Source of the DNA: Smittia aterrima | Lineage: Eukaryota > Arthropoda > Insecta > Diptera > Chironomidae | NCBI GenBank assembly: GCA_033063855.1 | Contig: CP093830.1 | Location: 6,448,854 to 6,512,853 of the forward strand | Direction: 5' to 3' | Length of the DNA stretch: 64,000 nt | Shown: positions 25,501 to 38,100 of the stretch, piece by piece | Layout: each line of letters opens with the position of its first letter | Position numbering within the stretch: position 1 is the stretch's first letter | The notes under the pieces: generated by a model | What the model was told of the DNA's origin: nothing | The model's input: only the letters and a program-made list of their open reading frames with translations | The model's database searches: none | Program-made: the position numbers and the translations under genes

Positions 25501-27794
25501 AAACATCATGACGGTTGCGCCAGAAAACCAAACGCAAACCGGAGGGAAAGGAAATTGTGTGAGAACCCTCGTTCGATGTGTACACAAGAGCAAGCGATCG
25601 ATAATCCAACAACAAAATTCCCAGCGACTGTTGATTTCAATCTCTAACGAAACTCGAAAAATTTAAAAACATTTTTCCCTTCGTCTCTTTGCGCGGCATA
25701 AAAAATTATTTCATCAGAATCGAGGAAATATTTTTAGACTTTGAATGGAAATTGGAAGCGTAGCCCGGAGAAGGGAAAATATAACATTTTGGAATCGAAA
25801 GAGGGAACGACAAAAACCCATCGAAAGCCGCTTCGTTCGTTGTGTTGAGAATTTTTTGGCGCGACTGTACTTTCCATTCCCCGATGTGTGCAATGAAAAG
25901 GGAGACGGGTGTTCTTCATACAGCTTGTCGTTTGTGTTTGTGAACAAAGAGAAAAGTACAGTCGCGCCAAATGATTTGAAAATTTACGTCAGTTGTGAAC
26001 TTAAACTCTGGAATTGTACAAGATTAATGTTGCAACATTAAGCTCCATCTTTGTACAGAAAAATATTTGAATTTCAACATATATTAACGGTTTTTTCTAT
26101 GATTTCAGGATTCATTGATGGACTTCTACATCAGCGACAGCATGCAGGACATTTATGACATTGACATCCGCTCTGAAGTTGCAACAGTCGTCGGAGGTGC
26201 AAATGAATTTTCTTCACTGGTTAATTTTGATTTGCCTCCACTCGATCTCGATTCGAACTCAAATGATGTTTGGATGGGAAGTTCGCGGTGGTCTTTTGGA
26301 TCATCAAGCGACATTTATGCTGATGTTGGCGAATGTGTCAATCCAAATGCTGTGATGCCGAACACAAATAATGTGAGTGCTGGTGTGAAGGGAAATGTTT
26401 CGATGCTTCTGAAATCACCGAAGAATCACATGAATCTCAACCGTCATCACATGTTCGATTCACTTTTAAAATCACCGCGCGAAGAAAAATCTCACCTGAC
26501 TTTCTCTCCAAGCACCATCAAACTATCCCAGATGAAGCAAGAGCAAAGTCTGATCAATAATAGCAGCGTTAAGAGGCTAATGAGCATCAACACAATCGAG
26601 GCGAACCGTGAAAATGTTAAGAAGGATTTGAGTGGTGAACTCGGAACTATGAAAGCAAAGAACAACTTTAAGCTTCAAGCGTCTGGTCTTTCGTTCGGTC
26701 AACAAATGCAAAAGAGTCATCTCAAAGTGCTTGACAACACCATCTACAATGTTCACAACAAAAACCAGAAGGTTCAACGCTCGTCTAGTCCCAAGTTCAC
26801 AGCTTATGTCAACAAGCCGCACACTGTAAAGAACGTGATCCATCCATCAAAGATTCATCATAATTATGTGGCCAACGCAAATATTTTAAGCTCGAACAAT
26901 CATCACGAGAAGCCGTTGAAGAAAATGAAGCAACATCATCCACAAGGAATCAGCGAGTTCCCAAAACCAGCTTACAGCTACAGTTGTCTAATCGCAATGG
27001 CTCTAAAGAATTCTCGTGCTGGTTCTCTTCCTGTATCAGAAATCTACAGTTTCATGTGTGAACACTTTCCGTACTTTAAGACGGCGCCGAATGGCTGGAA
27101 GAACTCTGTTCGTCACAATCTTTCGCTGAACAAGTGTTTTGAGAAAATTGAGAAGCCTGTCACGAATGGTGGACAACGAAAAGGCTGTTTGTGGGCGATG
27201 AACCCAGCAAAGATCTCAAAGATGGATGAGGAGGTACAGAAGTGGTCACGCAAGGATCCAATGGCTATTAAGAAGGCAATGGTGTTCCCAGAAAATCTTG
27301 AAGCTCTCGAACGTGGTGAAATGAAGCATGGGCACAGCGGCGAAAGTGATGATGATGATGAGAACGACCTGGAAGATGAAATTCAAAGCGAAGGCGAGCA
27401 AGAAGAAAGCTTCCTTAATACACCCGAGTCACTTAACGATGGTCAAGCGACTAGCGATGAAGACGTGGATTTTGATGTTGAGGTGAGTTGTGGGAACAAT
27501 CAAACGACAACAACTTGCTAAAGCCAGAATATTTTTCGCCAGGTCACTGAAGATTTTTACGAAAACCTCGATATCGATGAGTCAGCTCGAGAGGCTTTAG
27601 CACTCGACATCTCGAGCGACAAAGATTTCCTGCACATCGACGATGACGACGCTAGTCTTTTCTCGCCACAGCAGCCTCAGCAGAAGCGTCCACGTATTGA
27701 CTTCTCCATGTCATCTTCATCACCCACCTCAATGTTGAATCATTCGTCGCACAATAGACGAAAGACACCGCATCACGTGAATCGCTTCATGTAA
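22577..27794 (+). CDS. jumu: Forkhead transcription factor, FoxN1/4 class (jumeau-like), 560 aa
   Basis: Exons are 22577-22633, 26109-27482 and 27543-27794; phases are all zero and give 560 aa. The first exon encodes MFEFEEAGGLHDVFLNRHA. Its link across a 3.5-kb intron is inferred from matching phase, a strong donor (GCA/GTAAGT) and an acidic style like exon 2's start. The forkhead domain covers about residues 305-398 (KPAYSYSCLIAMALKNSRAG, NGWKNSVRHNLSLNKCFEKI, GCLWAMNPAKISKM) and continues into the FoxN-type extension EEVQKWSRKDPMAIKKAM. This identifies FoxN1/FoxN4, represented in Drosophila by jumeau/Domina, a nuclear chromatin-associated regulator of asymmetric neural and cardiac progenitor divisions. 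The N-terminal half is Asn/Ser/Lys-rich. The C-terminus is very acidic (DDDDEND, EDEIQSEGEQEE), like a transactivation domain, and ends in a basic tail. Confidence 0.93.
25855..25971. repeat. 19-bp perfect inverted repeat flanking a 79-bp core, in jumeau intron 1
   Basis: The left arm (25855-25873) is TTTGGCGCGACTGTACTTT. The right arm (25953-25971) is its exact reverse complement. The 117-bp whole could be a small non-autonomous transposon (MITE-like) with 19-bp terminal repeats, or a hairpin. I see no clean target-site duplication. Each arm contains TTTGGCGC, a match to the E2F consensus TTTSSCGC, so paired E2F-type sites are another reading. It lies about 140 bp upstream of the exon carrying most of the coding sequence. 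Confidence 0.75.
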
Positions 27795-29388
27795 GACGTT
27801 CAAAGCAGACGCAAAGCTTTTACCAACCGAACTTTTGAAAACGTTATTTTAACAACGTTCAATTACCTTTTTGTCGGGACGAAACTTATCAGGAGCTAAA
27901 ATATGGGTCGTGGGGTGGTTGTAGGATTTAGTAGAGCAATTTGTGGAACAATTTTCTGTAAAATGTGCCTTCTCTTTTTACGGAGAACTCAAGAAATCAT
28001 TTTCGAAACGTGATGATGTGTGAGGCTTCTTGAAAGGTTTCGTCCCGAATCCAGAAACAGTTTTTAATGAAAGAAAACAAACTCTGAAATGAGAAAACTT
28101 TATGGTTCGCTTAAGATATCAGCGACGGGGAAACATGTGATAAGGCAAACCGAAATGTAAATGTCGCGAGAAGCCAGGAAGGGTGAACAGGAATTTTCTT
28201 TGATTATTTTTGTAATGATTCGCAAAGATTTTATTGTCCCCGTCGCCACATTGAAAGAAAGTCTTGGAATTAAAGCGAAATTGCGTCGAACTTGTAAAAA
28301 TCTATTCCTAAGTAATTTCTAGTTTTATATGAAATTCAATTGAGAAGAGCTAATGTAAGAAGGACCCCTGAGTGTGACTACTTAGAAAGGAACATTGATT
28401 AAAGGTTTAAACGACTTAATTGTAAATTTGAATGATTTAAAGTGACAAATCGTTTTGGATGGAACCTCCAATCAGATTCAAAGCCAGACACACAACGAGT
28501 TTGAGTCAAGTGAACGCTTTTTGAGAAATTTAACTAAAAATGCCAGTGCAGTATTGCGTTTCTGTGTGAATTTAAAAATGAAAAAAAAAATAATTTTTTT
28601 TGCGGAAAGGCTCAATTTGGAATCGCTCGTAACTTTCGTCACTCGATTTTAAAATTAGAGGAGTGTGTTCGTGATGCAATTTACGATCGAATCCACATTT
28701 AAACATTTTTCTCTCATCAGTTAATAAATTTAAAACAGTACAAAACGAAAGAAGAAAGATCAAAAAGAAGTTTTTTGTTATGCAATTTGAAAATCTTTTT
28801 TTCTTTCGCAATTTTTTATTTTTTCATTCTTAAAAATAAGTTAACGTTCTCTAGACGCTCGAGATGAACTTTGTGGTACAAAAAGGCCCCAGGAGAGACA
28901 TAAACTCTTAAATTATCTGTCTAAGATTGTGTAAAATCAACTAATAAATGTTTCAAAGGAGTTGGACAGAGTTTCATTGAAATAGACAAATGTAAGTCTT
29001 CGAAATTTTAAAAATCAATCTCAACCAATTCCTTGGAGACATCTGGATCCTAATCACAAGAGTCTTAATCATGAAGAAGAAAACTTTAGAGAATTAATGT
29101 TGATTAGACATCTAAGAGAAAAACTTGTAAATTAAGAACTTTCATACCGCAAGAAAAACATTTTTCTATTGATTTCGTCGAAGCATTTTCTTTTGTAAAA
29201 ATGTGATAACTGAACAAAAAATAAAAAAAAAAACCATTAAACGATGAATATTTGTTGTTAATTTTTTACTTTCAGTTTCCTTTTAATCATTACAAGCAAA
29301 GTTGGTGGAAAAGAGACAAAAACAAAAATTTATTTCGAGACCAACCAAATTTATTTGTTTTTCAAAGGAAAGTTAACTCTGATAATAT
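27795..29388. other. 3' UTR of the forkhead gene and intergenic DNA
   Basis: The first several hundred bases are probably a long 3' UTR. The rest is AT-rich with A and T homopolymer runs (for example 28576-28600 and 29217-29235). Frames at 28455-28652 and 28572-28811 are not credible genes. Confidence 0.5.
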
Positions 29389-29775
29389 TTAGCGACCGAA
29401 ACTTCCTCCCGCGTTTCCTCCAGCGTTAGCTCCGGCATTAAATCCTAAATTTAACAATAAAATTAATTTATTTTATTCATTGTTGATAAATATTTTACCA
29501 AAGCCTGCATTTCCTCCCATTCCAGCGCCTCCTCCAGCGTTGCCGTCAGCTCCTGCGCCAGCTCCTGCTCCTGCGTTGGCGCCCATACCAAAACCACCAC
29601 CGAAACCTCCTATTCGAAAAAAATAATTTTATTTCAAAATTTGATTTAAACTTCTAAAAAAAGAAGAAATTTTACCTCCCGCTCCAGCGTTTCCTCCTGC
29701 GCCGGCTCCAGGCATTTGTGCATTTGTTAATTGGCAAACCATTGCGGCGAACAAAACTACCAAGAAGAACTTCAT
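29389..29775 (-). CDS. Glycine-rich secreted peptide, copy A, 88 aa
   Basis: Exons in transcript order are 29676-29775, 29499-29609 and 29389-29444; phases agree and give 88 aa. A clear signal peptide (MKFFLVVLFAAMVCQLTNA) is followed by a mature chain made almost only of Gly, Ala and Asn with a few Phe and Met (GAGAGGNAGAG, GFGGGFGMGANAGAG), ending GGSFGR. There are no cysteines. Composition fits glycine-rich antimicrobial peptides of the attacin/diptericin style, or structural glycine-rich secretions (cuticle, silk, salivary); I cannot choose between them. The gene at 30744-31107 is a tandem paralogue with the same signal peptide, intron positions and ending. Confidence 0.85.
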
Positions 29776-29808
29776 TTTTAAACTTGATTCAGGCTTAGTT
29801 TTGATTTA

Positions 29809-29844
29809 ACTGATGATTCTGGAATAATTTTCCATCAATTTATA
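29809..29844 (-). promoter_or_regulatory. Core promoter (TATA + Initiator) of glycine-rich peptide A
   Basis: On the minus strand TATAAAT (29844-29838) lies 33 bp upstream of an Initiator TCAGT (+1 A at 29811). The sequence between contains GGAAAATTATTCC. The block is nearly identical upstream of copy B. Confidence 0.65.
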
Positions 29845-30743
29845 CTAAACGTCAAATCTTGATTTCGTTTACGTTCTACAGTTTCGTGACTACCTAAACA
29901 ATCGCAAATAAGATGAGATCAGAATTATTAAATTTTATACGAAAATAAACGAAAGCTCTATGGAAGCTTTTTCATCCGGAAAATTTGAACGTTTTTCTTA
30001 TCATCTTTCATGGGAATCGTGTAATGTTTAATAAATGTTTTATTGTGTTGATTTATCAGGTATAACAATTACAATGTCGAACGACATTCAAAGCTGTGTA
30101 AATGTGTAATCGTAATTAATTTTAAAGCATCTACCAAAATTTTTCTGAAAGTCAAATTGAAACATTTTTTATTATAATATTTTTCGAATGAGATAAACCG
30201 TTTTTCCACAATTTCGCATTAGCTAAGTTGACTTAGCATCTAAAGATGGACATAATTCATGTCCATTCTGTTTTAAATGGACTTCCGCAAGGTTTTGACT
30301 ATTATAGTGATCCCACTTTCGTTTAGGAAAAATGTTGATGTCCGACCCTATTTCGGGTGTAAATAAGCTTTAGAAAATCTGTAATCTCCGAAAAGCCCAA
30401 AGTATGCTTCAGACGAAACCAGTTTGTTTACAACTTATGTGGATAGTTAGAATTTGACCCAAACTTAGATTTTAAGGATATTTCATATTGCTATACAAAC
30501 ATTTTTATGTTAATTTTTGTTACTTAGAATCTGAATAAAAAATAAAACAACTATCGAACGAATTTTTTTTCTTTTAATCATCACAAGCAAATTTAATTTC
30601 AGTTTATTGGCTCATAAAGAAATTGATGCACACGAAACAATTGTCAAGAGCAAAATTCATTTTAGGACCAACTGATTTTTAATTTATTTTCTTTTTAATC
30701 GATTACAATAATTTTGATAAAACAAAGTGATTTGTGGCAATAT

Positions 30744-31107
30744 TTAGCGTCCGAAAGCTCCATTTCCTTCAGCTCCTGCATTGGCATTCATTCCAAATCC
30801 TGTATTTAAAAATGTTATTAGTTTTTTTTTATTAATTTTTGTTAAATATTTTACCGAAGCCAGCTCCTGCGCTTCCTCCTGCCTGTCCTTGGCCTTGTCC
30901 ACCAGCTCCTGCGTTACCTCCTAAACCTCCTCCTACATTTCCTCCAAAACTGAAACCTCCTCCTACTTTTCCTTTTTGACAAAATGTTATTGAAAATTCG
31001 TGACAAAAAAAAATAAATTTACCTCCCATTCCAGCATTACCTCCTCCAAATGCCATTGTCAATTGACAAACCATTGCGATCAACAAAACTACCAAGAAGA
31101 ACTTCAT
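30744..31107 (-). CDS. Glycine-rich secreted peptide, copy B, 82 aa
   Basis: Exons are 31023-31107, 30855-30962 and 30744-30799; phases agree and give 82 aa. The signal peptide MKFFLVVLLIAMVCQLTMA differs from copy A at few positions. The mature chain is Gly/Ala/Asn-rich with a Gln patch (GGQGQGQAGG) and ends GNGAFGR. The exon 2 acceptor is placed at the TAG matching copy A; the longer frame running through this 60-nt intron is an artefact. An upstream AG in the intron could add a Lys-Val. The tandem duplication is evident from the shared exon plan and promoter. Function is as uncertain as for copy A. Confidence 0.83.
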
Positions 31108-31140
31108 TTTTAAACTTTATTCAGGCTTAGTTTTGAAATA

Positions 31141-31176
31141 ACTGATGATTCTGGAATAATTTTCCATCAATTTATA
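31141..31176 (-). promoter_or_regulatory. Core promoter (TATA + Initiator) of glycine-rich peptide B
   Basis: TATAAAT (31176-31170) lies 33 bp upstream of TCAGT (+1 A at 31143). The TATA box, the GGAAAATTATTCC element, the Initiator and the 5' UTR closely match copy A, so the duplication included the promoter. Confidence 0.65.
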
Positions 31177-34100
31177 ATAAAAGTCATCGTGACAAATTGA
31201 ACTTTCGTGATCAAGATCAGATCAGATTTCTAAAATTTGTGTGAAGTGAAACGAAAGCAGTGTTTAAGATTTTCATCTGAAAAATTCAAACGTTCTTTCA
31301 TCATGAAAATCTCATGTCATTTTTCATGGGAAACTTGTTTTTCTTATACTTTGATGTGTTAGACTTTCAACAATTTTGCATTTTCTGTATTGATAATCTT
31401 TTGAAAGAAAAAATTTTGGTTTTGCTATAAAAGCTCTTTCAGATTTAACTTAAACGTTAAAAGTTTTTAAAAGCTCTTAGACGAGCTTTGAAGAAAGTTG
31501 CGACGATATTCGCTAAATCGCTTTATTATTCAAATGATGTTTTCGATCCAGAAATTTGCTTATATTTAGGTAAAAGGCGAAAATAAAAATTTACATTTGA
31601 CATCAATGACTCTGGAATAGTTTATTGCGATTTTGTTTTTTTTTTGCTAAAACTTGTCTATAAACCAGTTCCAAAACGATGACGCTCTGAGTTCGTTAAA
31701 TCTCTATCAAAGAAAAAAGTTTAAATCAGCTAGGAACTCGTTGGTTGCGCACGTTTAACCTGATTCTTAGGACGATGCGAATTTATTTCTAGTCTGCAAG
31801 AATTTGAGATTCAAAACCTGAAATGATGAATATTTTTGTGAATAGCGAGCGAGTCACCTGTTGCTGTGCTTAGAAGTCTTCCGTAGTTTGAACTTTTTTC
31901 CGATTCATCTGAAAATAACGTTGAACACGGACGCTAATATATTCACAATATCAACGTCTCAGGAGCCATTAGCGTCGTCGACAGCTGTTGATGAAAAACC
32001 ATTTTTGAGTTTCACGATCTTGTGTAACATTTATAAACGGAACCAGTTATCAAGGACTAAAATGGAAGCGAGAATTTTTTATCTTTCAAGAGCAGTTTCG
32101 AGTGATTAAGTCGAAGATCAATTGAATGAAAGATTCCAAAACGCAATTTTACTTAAGAGCCAATAAAACTTAAAATGTTGGCGACAAACTAGTTGTCTCT
32201 GGTTTTTCGCATTGATAGTTTCGATGACAATTCATGGACTTGATACTTTTAGGAATTCATGAAACAACTCACGTTGTAAACTTTGTTTGTTATCTGCTTT
32301 TTAACTCTTCTTGTTTAAAGTTCTTGAAATGTTAACGCAAGAGTTTTTACAGAAAATGTTACAACCAATCCATCTAACGACAAGCCCATTAATTAGATAA
32401 CTGTTGTCTCTCTCAACCTTAACAGAAATGGTAAACTTCGTGCCCAAAAAAAACGAAACAGTCAAAAAAAATCATAATTTGCATAAAATTTGAAATCCTT
32501 TGAAACCAAATTTCTATGCACGAAAATCTTTCACAACAAACGCGTCACAGACTTTTCGTCTTCACCTTCAAACCTGCATCAACAAGGTCGAGGAATGGCT
32601 TTGATTATTAAAATGTGTTGAGAGTCAAAGACGCGAGCAAATTACTGCAAATTTATTCGTTAGCCCTGAATAAACGATCAACCGTTATACAGACGCGTTT
32701 GCGTTTCTTTATCACTAGAGATTCATTCACCTAAAGCCACGGCGAGTTCTTGTAAACGTGATATAAGTTTGGGTCAAGTCTTTCGACTGGAAATCCCACG
32801 AAAATCGACCGAATGTGAACTTAATCAGCGGCGATCTCATAAAAGCTTATTAGCATCCATTTAATAGTCGAAAATAACAACTTTCTGCATGAGTTCTTTT
32901 GAAGATTGGACTTGCTACTAAAACCTCCAATGAATTATTCACTAAAATCCAATTGACACTCCGTCAACTGATTTCCGAATCTTATTTTTTCATGTTAGGA
33001 ATCAAGTTTTTTTACAATTAAAATCTGATAACTTGACTTGATCACTTTCGTTTGCATTGCTCTTTTCAATAAGGAAAAGCCACGAGCAGTTTCGCATGAA
33101 GTCCGTGTTGTTTGAAGGTGAATTGATTTACGACCGAAAGATTTTTAAGGAATATCACATAATCCAAAAGGAAATTTGCCATTTCAAAATTAATTTTGGA
33201 TAAAGTTTCCGACACATTTTTGACGTCAAACATTTTTTTTTTGGTGAAAATCTATTCTCGTCGATGTCAGATTTATCGACTTGAGAGACTTACTTGGTAA
33301 ACTCGTGACGCGCAAGAACATTTTGCATTGATTGAAGAAAAAAAAAAAGTTTCAAGTGAGTTATCGAGAACTGAAACTGAATGCAAATCAATTAAAATAA
33401 TTTTGGACTTTGCAGACGATTCTAAAAAGATTTATCGTTTCTTGAAGCATTTAAATCAGCAAAATGGACTTTAACGTTGTGACCTTAGCTTCTTTAACAG
33501 GCCCACGTCTCTTGCTTCTTATGCTGTGAGTTTCAACGAGACTATCTTAACGGACAGTCTACGCAACATCATCGAACTAAAATGGAATCTGATCTGAGCT
33601 TAGAGAGTGAGCAGTTTCGGGCAAGGATTTAAGTTTGATGAACTTTCGTATCTCCGATGATCGAACCGAATTTGTGTCGAATTGCTTAAGCAAATTGTTA
33701 CGTTCTGATCGTGGACTCGTTTTCTTTTTTGTTTCTGTTGTTTCAATCAAAATGTTGAAGTACTTTCGACGAGAGTCAGCACTTTACTGTTCCATTTGCT
33801 AAAATGTTTGCACAATCAAAGCAAAATTCGTATCAATAGCTGACATAAATGTTTGATTGTTTGAAGCTCTTGCGGTTGCAATTGCAGTTTTTGGCTCATC
33901 CAAATTAACGCAGCGTTCACTTTGCTGTGACATTTCTTAGTGTCGAGTCTCGACTCGCGGCTGAGTGATTTGTTATTTTTGTGACAAGAATTTAATAATC
34001 GATTCGTGTCTGAGATATTGTAGATCGACGGTAATCAAGACATTCGTATTCTGCAAGTGTCGGCTTTAGTTCTCGAGGTAGAATCACTCAAACCTAAAAG

Positions 34101-35135
34101 TGTTCATTTGTGATTGAAGTTATTATGAGTTCGTAAGTGTCTTTTCAATCTCAAACGAAATGTCCACAGATATTTGACAAAATGAAAGTGAATTAGTTTT
34201 CCAAATTAAACAAGATCACGATTGAAAGTTCCATTGAGACAATTAACAAAAAGAAACTTTAAGATAAACAGGATGCAAACCACTTTACAGCTACAGGGCT
34301 CAACGAGAGATTGTTAAAAGTGTTATTGCCCTGTGATAATAAAATTTGTGAAAATATTGACGATTGCGTCACAGAAGTTTGTCACTGTCGATGCGAAGTG
34401 TCAATCTGGCATTTATTCGCGGTCGTATTTCAATTTTCGGCAACTTACTCGAAAATCAGGTTTACATACTTCCATTCATTTGAGTTTAGAAATCGTCAAA
34501 ATCAAAACTTGCGATTTCGAATTGAACTAAACGGTGACAATCTCTTCCTGCTTAGTCACGTCATTTCTTCGTCACTTCAGTTGGTCACCCTAACGCTAAG
34601 TTTTCTTGAATTTAACAAACACTTGCGTTGGCTTTTTTCGGAAACGAAAGATTTTGGTTTTTACCTTTTCTCCTTCCACTCTTGATATTTCTTCACATTT
34701 CGGTCCGCCAAAAGTCTCGGGGAGCATCTCCGTCTCACAGTTGTTCATTGAGAGTCGACGTGACACGACCAAGTAAAAAATCGCTCCGTTTATTTTACGA
34801 ATTCCGTCATCCGATGGAGTTAATCGGATTTCGTGTTGTTTGATAAAGAAAAAAAAATATTTTTCGGTTGTGGATTTACCTGGACAAAGAAGTACTCCGA
34901 AGTGAGAAGAAAAACTTTCTTTTTTCATCATCTCGCGAAGAAAATAACAATCGCATCGCTTGTGTCGAGAAAGAGCGCGTTTTCGGACGGTTTCGTAACT
35001 TTATTGTAATTTCATGTGATCAAAGTTTCGCTGTGGACATTTCATTTTAAACAAAAAGAGACAATAACGGAACACTTTCTGTTTCGATAAGAGAAATTCA
35101 TAATTTTTAAAATAAATCCTAAATTTAGTGAGACA
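31177..35135. other. Intergenic, no gene recognised; probable desaturase upstream region
   Basis: This is 4 kb without a defensible coding exon. Frames at 31861-32109, 34311-34685 and 34596-34931 are low-complexity chance frames. A tiny frame at 33464-33529 followed by GTGAGT is not convincing. A non-coding first exon of the 35136 gene is likely here. Confidence 0.5.
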
Positions 35136-38100
35136 ATGAATCACGTGCAAGCAGTCACAGTGCTCGAGGCGGCTTCGCATCACGACAGCAATCTCAATAA
35201 TGATAGAAAAAGTGTTGTGGTTAAGCGACATGTTTTAAAAGATAGCAATAATAATGTTCAACAAAATACGAAAGAGTCGCTCAATGAGACAGCAACGAAA
35301 GCATCAACGGACTCAGATTTAGTTGAACAGCCCGAGGAGTACACACTTCTGGGTTTGGTTACATTTAAGTCGCCTATCAAATGGCTCAACTCCATCTCCA
35401 TTATTCTCATTCATATGATAAGTGTTCTCGGATTCTTCACATATCCACTCAATGCGAATGCCTTGACGACGTTATGGGGTGAGTAATCAAACGATGCTTC
35501 ATGTTAATCAGAACCAGTTATGCTAAATCGAGAAGAAATTAACAGGGAAACAAATTTATTTCGATCTTCTCGAAGAACTCTTAGACTACGCAGTTTGAAG
35601 GACAAGTTTCGTTGCTGAAGCTTCTTTAACTTATGATTCTCGTTGCTCTTCTCATTTCAAAAGCTGAAGTGCAATAACGATTTGGTTATGAAACAGTCGT
35701 GGAAGATCATCTGTCTTCCATTACCTTCTGATGCAATCAAAAAATTTCACTTTCACGTTTACCTAATTGAGTGCACTCGCAAAAACCAAATAATCATTAC
35801 TCAGTCGATGTCTGTTAAGCGATAAAGAAATTAAAAGCTTTGTATTGATAAAGATGACAAGACGAGAAAGTGGCAGCTGCGGTTTTTGTAATTTTCAATG
35901 AAGAAGCGACGAAAAATTATTGCTGTTACGAAATGAGGTCTTGAATTGGTCGCAAGTCAATTGAACTTTCTTTCTTCTCTGCTTTACCTTTCGCTGAAAA
36001 TTCTCATGCACTTCGCTTGATTGTGTTAACCTGAGAAAAATCACGTAGACGATGATGAAATAAAAAGCTTTCCGGCTCCAACATTTTTAAAATAATAAAA
36101 TATCCTCTGGCGAATTAATTAACATTCAAGAGGCAGAAGCTTCATCAACAAAATTTTAATCGCGATCAAGAATTTTGTTTCCGCAGACGATGTTGACTTC
36201 ATTCTAATGCATCTTTTTATTTCATTTTAAAAAAAAAGTTGCAGTCAACAAGTTTTCGATAAATTTCATCTCGGACGTCCTCAATGTTAAATATTTATTG
36301 CAAAAGAGTTCAGATATTTTTGTAGTCAAGCGTCGACTTTGTGCTTTGTTGGGTTTGTCTGTTGATGCAAACTCAACAAAAACCAAATAAAGAAAAATGA
36401 ATATTTTTGGTCCGCGAGTGTTGAGCAATAGTTTTCGTTGACAAAAAAAAAAGTTCGAGATACTTCGAATTGTTTCGTTTTGAATCTATGACTGAAGGAT
36501 AGATAACGAGTCTTTGTTGACGCGAATCTTTTGATATTGACTCACATAAACCTGTTCAAAAGATAATTTTTGCCTTCATGCCATGACAAGCTTCTTCAAA
36601 GCCAAGCAGATCATTAAGTTCTGCATATAGATTGCCGAAGGAATCAATTAACGTTTCGTGATGTCGTGCTCGGTAATGTTAAACGAAAATGAAAGTTTTG
36701 AGCTTTAACGAGAAGTTTCAATACTTTAAATCGTCGCCAGATGAAACCGGCGTGGATGCCGAAAAATGAAACAGAAAGGGAGATTTTGTTTGATTTCTAT
36801 TTCCATTTCTCTCTGAACAACATTCGTTAGAAAGCTATAACAGACACCGCATGTTAGCTCTTGACCGCTGCTTACCTCGACTTAACTCTTTGCTCAATGG
36901 AAATTTTGGTGAAAGAAAAAAAGTTCGAGAGAGAAACTTTTCTTCTCACTTCGTGTGATTTATTTGAGCTTACGGCCATTGCCACTATTTTGAGTCGGAT
37001 GTGTCACCGAAATTATTAAATAACACTTCGAACAAAAAAAAATTTAATTTCTTTAATTTGCGAAGTGCGAATATGCAAATTGAATCTTTCGGTTGAAAGT
37101 AAAACTGGTCTGGTTTTGAAAGGTTTTTTTGATTATCATTCTCGTTATTGATTTAAAATCTCGTTTCACAGGATTAACGATGGGAGGAATCAGTGGATTC
37201 GGAGTGACAGCCGGAGCTCATCGTTTCTGGTGTCATCGAGCGTACAAAGCCAAATTGCCCCTTCGCATTCTGCTAATGCTTGCCTACTGCTCTGCTGGAC
37301 AGGTTTGTTTGAATCTTCTCGAATGTGAAATTAAATTTTGATGATTTCTATTTCTTTCTAGAACACACTTTACGATTGGGTGAGAGATCATCGAGTCCAT
37401 CATAAATATTCGGAGACAGATGCTGATCCTCACAACTCAAATCGTGGATTTTTCTTCGCCCACGTTGGATGGCTCATGCTCAACAAGCACCCTGAAGTTA
37501 TCAAGAAGGGAAGAGCCATCGACATGAGCGACGTCCTTGCTGATCCGGTTATCAAGTTCCACCAAAAGTAGGTCAATCATTTTACAAGTCGAAGATAATT
37601 GTTGAACGAATCTTTAAAAGTTTCGCCAATTAACGTCTCTCTGAACCAACAAGATCACAACGACTTGACAATCATTTAATGAAATGGTTTATAAACTAAA
37701 ATAATTAGCACTCGAAATTCACTCGAAAAGTCGCGATATGATCCAAACCTTTTGTTTTAACAAGACATCCGTGTTACATTTTGCTGATAAATTTAAAACA
37801 ATGAAAAGCTTATTTTTGAAATTTTCTGTTTATTTGAGGAAGTTGTGACAAACCTTGTTCTTGTATTTAATTTATTATTTTAATTCTTTCGCAGATTCTT
37901 CATTCCCTTGAAAATTCTTTTCTGTTTCATTATCCCAACGATCGTGCCAGTCTACTTCTGGGGTGAAACATGGTATTTGGCGTTTATGTCTCAGTCAGTG
38001 CTTCGTTACTTATCGAGCTTGAACTTCACGTGGCTTGTCAACTCAGCCGCTCATATGTGGGGATATCGACCTTATGACAAGTAAGTTGACTCATAATTCA

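Noticed and set aside
30963..31022. Reading glycine-rich peptide B through its first intron
   Set aside because: The paralogue has an intron at the same place, and the inserted residues (hydrophobic, Cys-containing) differ entirely from the Gly-rich chain.
33464..33529. Short ATG frame followed by GTGAGT as a possible first exon
   Set aside because: No downstream exon with matching phase or related sequence could be found; most likely chance.
34311..34685. 124-codon plus-strand frame upstream of desaturase A
   Set aside because: Phe/Leu/Ser-rich chance frame with no family match, overlapped by another long frame on the opposite strand.
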